Of a DNA stretch of 9,678 nt, positions 7,210-9,678 are shown piece by piece (positions within the stretch are counted from its first letter, which is position 1; each line of letters starts with the position of its first letter). The notes below the pieces were generated by a model. The model did no database searches. It had not been told where the DNA came from and saw nothing but the letters and a program-made list of their open reading frames with translations. This DNA is from Cellvibrionaceae bacterium (GTDB lineage: Bacteria; Pseudomonadota; Gammaproteobacteria; Pseudomonadales; Cellvibrionaceae). Location of the stretch: the NCBI GenBank assembly GCA_021151615.1, contig JAGKXA010000183.1, positions 1 through 9,678 of the forward strand. Reading direction: 5' to 3'. The position numbers and the translations under genes were made by a program.

Positions 7210-7268
7210 CCAATACCGGCACAGGTCGGGTAGGGCGCGCCCTGAGCTGTGAACTACATCGGTATTGG
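7210..7268 (-). promoter_or_regulatory. Nested inverted repeats: structured leader of the mannanase mRNA
   Basis: Three dyads share roughly one centre. The outer arms are CCAATACCG (7210-7218) and CGGTATTGG (7260-7268), 9 bp perfect. Inside them are CACAG (7220-7224) and CTGTG (7247-7251), and at the core a 12-bp palindrome AGGGCGCGCCCT (7232-7243). On the minus-strand transcript this folds into one interrupted hairpin starting 78 bases before the ATG. No T-run follows, so it is not an ordinary terminator. It may stabilise the mRNA, attenuate expression or bind a protein. It resembles no riboswitch class I know. Confidence 0.5.
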
Positions 7269-7325
7269 TGTTGTAAACATTGGTATTTTCAAAAACGGCG
7301 ATTACCGGATATCACCCGTCTGCCA

Positions 7326-7354
7326 TGCGGAATCCCGGAGGGGAGCGGACCGCA
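7326..7354 (-). promoter_or_regulatory. Second hairpin in the mannanase leader
   Basis: On the minus-strand transcript TGCGG pairs with CCGCA (7350-7354 with 7326-7330) and, inside it, TCCC pairs with GGGA around a CTCC loop. The strand is pyrimidine-rich here (CTCCCCTCC), so it could also pair with purine-rich ribosome sites. It follows the predicted transcription start by roughly 45-50 bases. Stems are short, so support is modest. Confidence 0.3.
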
Positions 7355-7391
7355 AAAATTATTGTGATTAAGGCAGATAACTACAGGATTT

Positions 7392-7405
7392 TGTAATCGG
7401 TTACA
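7392..7405. promoter_or_regulatory. LacI-family-type operator upstream of the mannanase
   Basis: TGTAATCGGTTACA is a near-perfect 14-bp dyad: six of seven pairs match (TGTAA/TTACA and the central CG). It has the central CG and overall form typical of LacI/GalR-family operators such as those of the gluconate regulators (TGnAAnCGnTTnCA). On the minus strand it directly abuts the predicted -10 hexamer, the classic position for a repressor. No regulator gene is present in this window. Confidence 0.5.
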
Positions 7406-7434
7406 TGATATTTCGATGTTGCCGGTAAAAGCAA
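7405..7434 (-). promoter_or_regulatory. Predicted promoter of the mannanase gene
   Basis: On the minus strand TTGCTT (7429-7434) and TATCAT (7405-7410) are separated by 18 bp. The -10 matches the sigma-70 consensus in five of six bases, the -35 only in about three. Transcription would start near 7398, giving a leader of about 265 bases. The operator-like dyad 7392-7405 overlaps the -10 by one base and covers the start point, which fits regulated use. Confidence 0.35.
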
Positions 7435-7548
7435 GGCGCAAAATCAAGGAAAAATCGCGGATTGGTGCACATATCGAATTATTTTTGAAATAAATAGGGT
7501 GTGTTTTTTAGCTAATGAAAAATCATAGGTAATTTAAAAATCTTTCGA

Positions 7549-7562
7549 TGGGAACGTTTACA
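7549..7562. promoter_or_regulatory. Second, imperfect LacI-type operator half-match
   Basis: TGGGAACGTTTACA has the core AACGTT and outer TG/CA of a LacI-type dyad, with two mismatched pairs; one half is the same TGTAA seen at 7392-7405 on reading the other strand. It lies 14 bp after the stop of the solute-binding-like gene and 144 bp from the first site, a distance compatible with DNA looping. The rest of 7435-7548 is AT-rich with no further structure recognised. Confidence 0.3.
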
Positions 7563-7576
7563 TTTCTGAGGTTGGA

Positions 7577-8500
7577 TTAGCGATCGGCTGGATGTTCCCC
7601 GCGAAAGTCCGCCGGTGGGGAAAAGTCAGGCAGTGCTATAGGGGCATTGCACTGCTCCGCTTCGGGCATGTAGGGTGATTTCAGGCAGATAATTCGCCGT
7701 TTATGCAATTCCAGGGGCGCCAAGTGTTGGGCGAAGTAGCGCCAGAACATCCGGTCATACTCCCCGCTGGCATTCATGATTTGCAGGCCAGCGATGACAC
7801 GCTCAGCCAAATGCGGATGGCGTTTGCTTACGTACAAATAGGTAGGAAAGTTGTAGTAGAGCAATAGTTCAGGCTCTATCACCATGTCAGGATACTGCAG
7901 GTGTTGCTCTGTAAATTTCACCCCTATCTCATTGGCTCCCAGGGGCAGGCAATCAATGCGCCGGGTGGCGAGTAAAGGAAACAGTTGCCGCAATCCCGCT
8001 GATTCAAACAGCGGGATTCTGTTCAGCTGGTAAATCAGGGTATCAGTCCAGTCCTGCCCCTGGCCAATCTTGATCTGGCGCAGGTCTTCCAGCGACTGGA
8101 TCTGTGCAAAGCGCGGCAAATCCGCACGGTTAATCAGGCAGATACGCAAGCCCAGGAGTCCGCGCAATATATTGACCTCGATCGGAATCACTTCGGCCTG
8201 TGCGATGGGGGTGCCCGGTGATGCCCACTGGATATTCATCAGCTTGCCTTCACTCATCAAAATTGATTGGCGTTTGGCGGTGGGCGCACCGCCATAGGGC
8301 CGCAGTACAAAGTCACCAAACTCCGTGCGAGTAACCTCCATGGCGCGCTCAATCAATTCAAATTGGAATCTGTTTTGGCTGTCATTGGCGTCCGAGCGGT
8401 GATAGCTCACCGCCATAGGCTCCGCGGCAACCGCCTGCCCGTGACTGTAAATAACCAGAAATCCGCTGATGATCAAACCGGAAAGCAAGCGAGTGAACAT
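7577..8500 (-). CDS. Orphan periplasmic solute-binding-like protein (SBP_bac_3 type)
   Basis: Exported 307-aa protein that looks like the periplasmic solute-binding fold of amino-acid ABC systems and of ligand-sensing domains; the ligand is unknown. The signal peptide covers about 1-26 (hydrophobic LLSGLIISGFLVIY, cleavage near AVAA/E). Fold-typical elements include an N-terminal beta strand with SYHRSDAND, the central hinge stretch GLRICLINRADLPRFAQIQSLEDLRQIKIGQGQDW (about 117-151, where such proteins have a SLEDLKGKKIGV-like motif), and ATRRIDCLPLGANE (178-191), the counterpart of the usual G-x-x-D strand. Four Cys (121, 184, 272, 284) are present. No permease, ATPase or kinase gene adjoins it, so it is not an obvious ABC system; lone proteins of this type are common in gammaproteobacteria. 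ATG 8500 is chosen because the signal peptide starts there; no clear Shine-Dalgarno is seen. It is codirectional with the mannanase, 444 bp apart, with no strong terminator between. Confidence 0.75.
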   Translation of the reverse strand: MFTRLLSGLIISGFLVIYSHGQAVAAEPMAVSYHRSDANDSQNRFQFELIERAMEVTRTEFGDFVLRPYGGAPTAKRQSILMSEGKLMNIQWASPGTPIAQAEVIPIEVNILRGLLGLRICLINRADLPRFAQIQSLEDLRQIKIGQGQDWTDTLIYQLNRIPLFESAGLRQLFPLLATRRIDCLPLGANEIGVKFTEQHLQYPDMVIEPELLLYYNFPTYLYVSKRHPHLAERVIAGLQIMNASGEYDRMFWRYFAQHLAPLELHKRRIICLKSPYMPEAEQCNAPIALPDFSPPADFRGEHPADR

Positions 8501-8546
8501 AATAGAAACCGGCAGTTTTGATTAATTAGTTTAGATAAGGACGCGC

Positions 8547-8592
8547 GCGAGTTCGTGTATTTTTGGGCGTTTAAAAATACAAAAAAACTCGC
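8547..8592. repeat. 46-bp interrupted inverted repeat between divergent genes
   Basis: The outer arms GCGAGTT (8547-8553) and AACTCGC (8586-8592) enclose inner arms GTATTTTT (8557-8564) and AAAAATAC (8573-8580), all perfect, around an 8-base loop. An asymmetric internal loop (CGT versus AAAAA) separates the two stems. It overlaps a CCATATGG palindrome at 8592-8599. It lies in the divergent spacer, 47 bp upstream of the solute-binding-like gene and 184 bp upstream of the GH13 gene, so it is more likely an operator pair or a cruciform than a terminator, since no gene reads into it. Confidence 0.5.
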
Positions 8593-8739
8593 CATATGGA
8601 GCTTGCATTGCGTTTCTTTGCTTTCAGGAAATTACGGTTATCAGCAGATGGCTGCTAGTGAAAAAACAAGCTAGCGATGGGTATTTTTGCGCTGGTTGAT
8701 GATGTGATGCCAGTGCTAGATTTTTGTCTTCCCTCCCCG

Positions 8740-8770
8740 CCTTCTGGAATACGGCGCTCGCCGAAGGAGA
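8740..8770 (+). promoter_or_regulatory. Ribosome binding site of the GH13 gene with a possible masking hairpin
   Basis: AAGGAGA (8764-8770), five bases before ATG 8776, is an excellent Shine-Dalgarno and fixes the start. Just upstream, CGGCG (8752-8756) and CGCCG (8759-8763) are complementary with only two bases between, and CCTTC (8740-8744) can pair with GAAGG (8763-8767), covering half of the Shine-Dalgarno. Whether the hairpin forms is uncertain; the ribosome site is not. Confidence 0.5.
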
Positions 8771-8775
8771 TTTCC

Positions 8776-9678
8776 ATGTCATTCGTTCAGCAACAATTAC
8801 TGGCCCCTCGCCCGGACTCTATCGCCAGCGTCAATTTGCCGCGCCGTTTGGATCATTTTCCGTCTCCGGCCGATTGGCGCAATGAAACCCTGTATTTCGG
8901 CGATCGCTGGCAGGGGGGAACTTTGCAGGGCGTTGCCTCCAAGCTGGATTATTTAAAAAATCTGGGTGTTACTTGCCTGTGGTTGAGCCCGGTGTTTAAA
9001 CAGCGCGGCCATATGAACTCTTTTCATGGTTATGGGATACAGGATTTCCTGGAGGTGGATCCACACTTTGGCGATCGCAAAGCGCTGGTGGATCTGGTGG
9101 CGCTGGCGCACGCCAAAGGCATGCGCATTATTCTGGACATTATTTTCAATCACTCGGGCGAAAACTGGACTTACCCGGCTGATTTACCCGGGGGTAAATA
9201 CACGCCGCATTACACCACCCGGCGCCACGGCTTTGGGGCCTGGCGCAACCATCAGGGTGAGGATATTGCGGCAATTGCCGGCAGCGATGAAGGTGTCTGG
9301 CCGAGCGAACTGCAAAACCCCGATGCCTATACCCGCGCGGGCGCCGGTAGCCTGGGTGCGGGCGATATTGATGATCCCTATGCCGAGCACAAGCGCGCCG
9401 ATTTTATTACGCTAAAAGACTTTGCACTGGATAATCCTGCGGTGATGAGTGATCTCGCCCGCTGTTACAAATACTGGATAGCATTGACGGATTGTGATGG
9501 TTTTCGTATCGATACGCTCAAGCATGTCTCCTATGAACAAGCGCGTAATTTTTGCGGCACCATCAAAGAATTTGCAGCCAATATTGGCAAGCACGATTTT
9601 TTATTAGCGGGCGAAATTGCCGGTGGGGATTATGGGCAGGATCGCTATCTGGATGTGTTGCAGCGCAATTTAAATGCT
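8776..9678 (+). CDS. GH13 alpha-amylase-family enzyme, N-terminal 301 codons (continues beyond window)
   Basis: Alpha-glucan-active enzyme of family GH13, cut by the right edge. The visible part covers most of the catalytic barrel: LDYLKNLGVTCLWLSPVF (57-74), GYGIQDFLEVDPHFG (85-99), conserved region I DIIFNHS (121-127), region II DGFRIDTLKH (241-250) with nucleophile D246, R244 and H250, and region III LLAGEIAGG (277-284) with acid/base E280. The third catalytic Asp of region IV lies beyond the window. The first beta strand reads ETLYFGDRWQGG, where most amylases have a YxxxxDRF motif. No signal peptide is visible, so it is probably cytoplasmic and may act on maltodextrins or glycogen rather than on starch outside. 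The subfamily and exact reaction (hydrolysis versus transfer) cannot be decided. It is divergent from the solute-binding-like gene. Confidence 0.92.
   Translation, partial: MSFVQQQLLAPRPDSIASVNLPRRLDHFPSPADWRNETLYFGDRWQGGTLQGVASKLDYLKNLGVTCLWLSPVFKQRGHMNSFHGYGIQDFLEVDPHFGDRKALVDLVALAHAKGMRIILDIIFNHSGENWTYPADLPGGKYTPHYTTRRHGFGAWRNHQGEDIAAIAGSDEGVWPSELQNPDAYTRAGAGSLGAGDIDDPYAEHKRADFITLKDFALDNPAVMSDLARCYKYWIALTDCDGFRIDTLKHVSYEQARNFCGTIKEFAANIGKHDFLLAGEIAGGDYGQDRYLDVLQRNLNA

Noticed and set aside
7133..7222. Thirty-codon N-terminal extension of the mannanase
   Set aside because: The upstream ATG lacks a ribosome site and would put a charged segment before a well-formed signal peptide; ATG 7132 has AAGGAA at proper spacing.
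7361..7380. CRP-like half site TGTGA upstream of the mannanase
   Set aside because: No matching TCACA half at the right distance; it also lies downstream of the predicted transcription start.
8653..8676. GCTAG...CTAGC hairpin in the GH13 upstream region
   Set aside because: Only five base pairs with a long A-rich loop; expected by chance in a spacer of this size.
1..9678. tRNA, rRNA, insertion sequence, phage or CRISPR elements
   Set aside because: No cloverleaf, transposase-like frame, terminal repeats or regularly spaced repeats were seen; the serine-linker repeats are coding low complexity.

Overview
The window reads like the chromosome of a polysaccharide-degrading gammaproteobacterium of the Cellvibrio type. 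Three observations point there: two secreted proteins carry CBM2 or CBM10 modules joined by long poly-serine linkers, a Cellvibrio/Saccharophagus hallmark; argH stands divergent from an algZ-algR pair, an arrangement known from Pseudomonas; and base composition is moderate throughout. The genus assignment is an inference from family resemblance, not from a database match.

Layout. Positions 1-853 (minus) hold the N-terminal 284 codons of argH, cut by the window edge just inside the catalytic signature loop. Across a short divergent spacer lie a LytS/AlgZ-type membrane sensor kinase (1034-2131, plus) and its AlgR-type LytTR response regulator (2180-2920, plus). In Pseudomonas the algZ-algR pair is followed by hemC-hemD. 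Here it is followed by a large secreted protein (3170-5341, plus) built as CBM2, Ser/Thr linker, three PKD-like domains, Ser linker and a CBM9-like domain, with no catalytic module recognised. That gene converges on a GH5 beta-mannanase with CBM10 and CBM2 (5456-7132, minus), and the two share a perfect 15-bp stem that should terminate transcription from both sides. Upstream of the mannanase, and on the same strand, is an orphan periplasmic solute-binding-like protein (7577-8500, minus). Divergent from that one, and running off the right edge, is a GH13 alpha-amylase-family enzyme without a signal peptide (8776-9678, plus).

How the parts may work together. The two CBM2 proteins and the mannanase belong to plant cell-wall (mannan/cellulose) attack outside the cell. 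The GH13 enzyme probably works on alpha-glucans inside the cell. The AlgZ/AlgR pair is a global regulator in Pseudomonas, and whether it controls the adjacent secreted protein is open.

The most interesting material is non-coding. (1) The leader of the CBM2/PKD/CBM9-like gene can form an H-type pseudoknot: the loop of a 6-bp hairpin is complementary over 8 bases to the ribosome binding site. (2) The mannanase has a leader of roughly 270 nt with a nested stem-loop, preceded by a promoter whose -10 touches a LacI-family-like operator; a second, weaker operator-like site lies 144 bp further upstream. (3) A 46-bp interrupted inverted repeat lies between the two divergent genes near 8570. No tRNA, rRNA, insertion sequence, CRISPR array or phage gene was seen.
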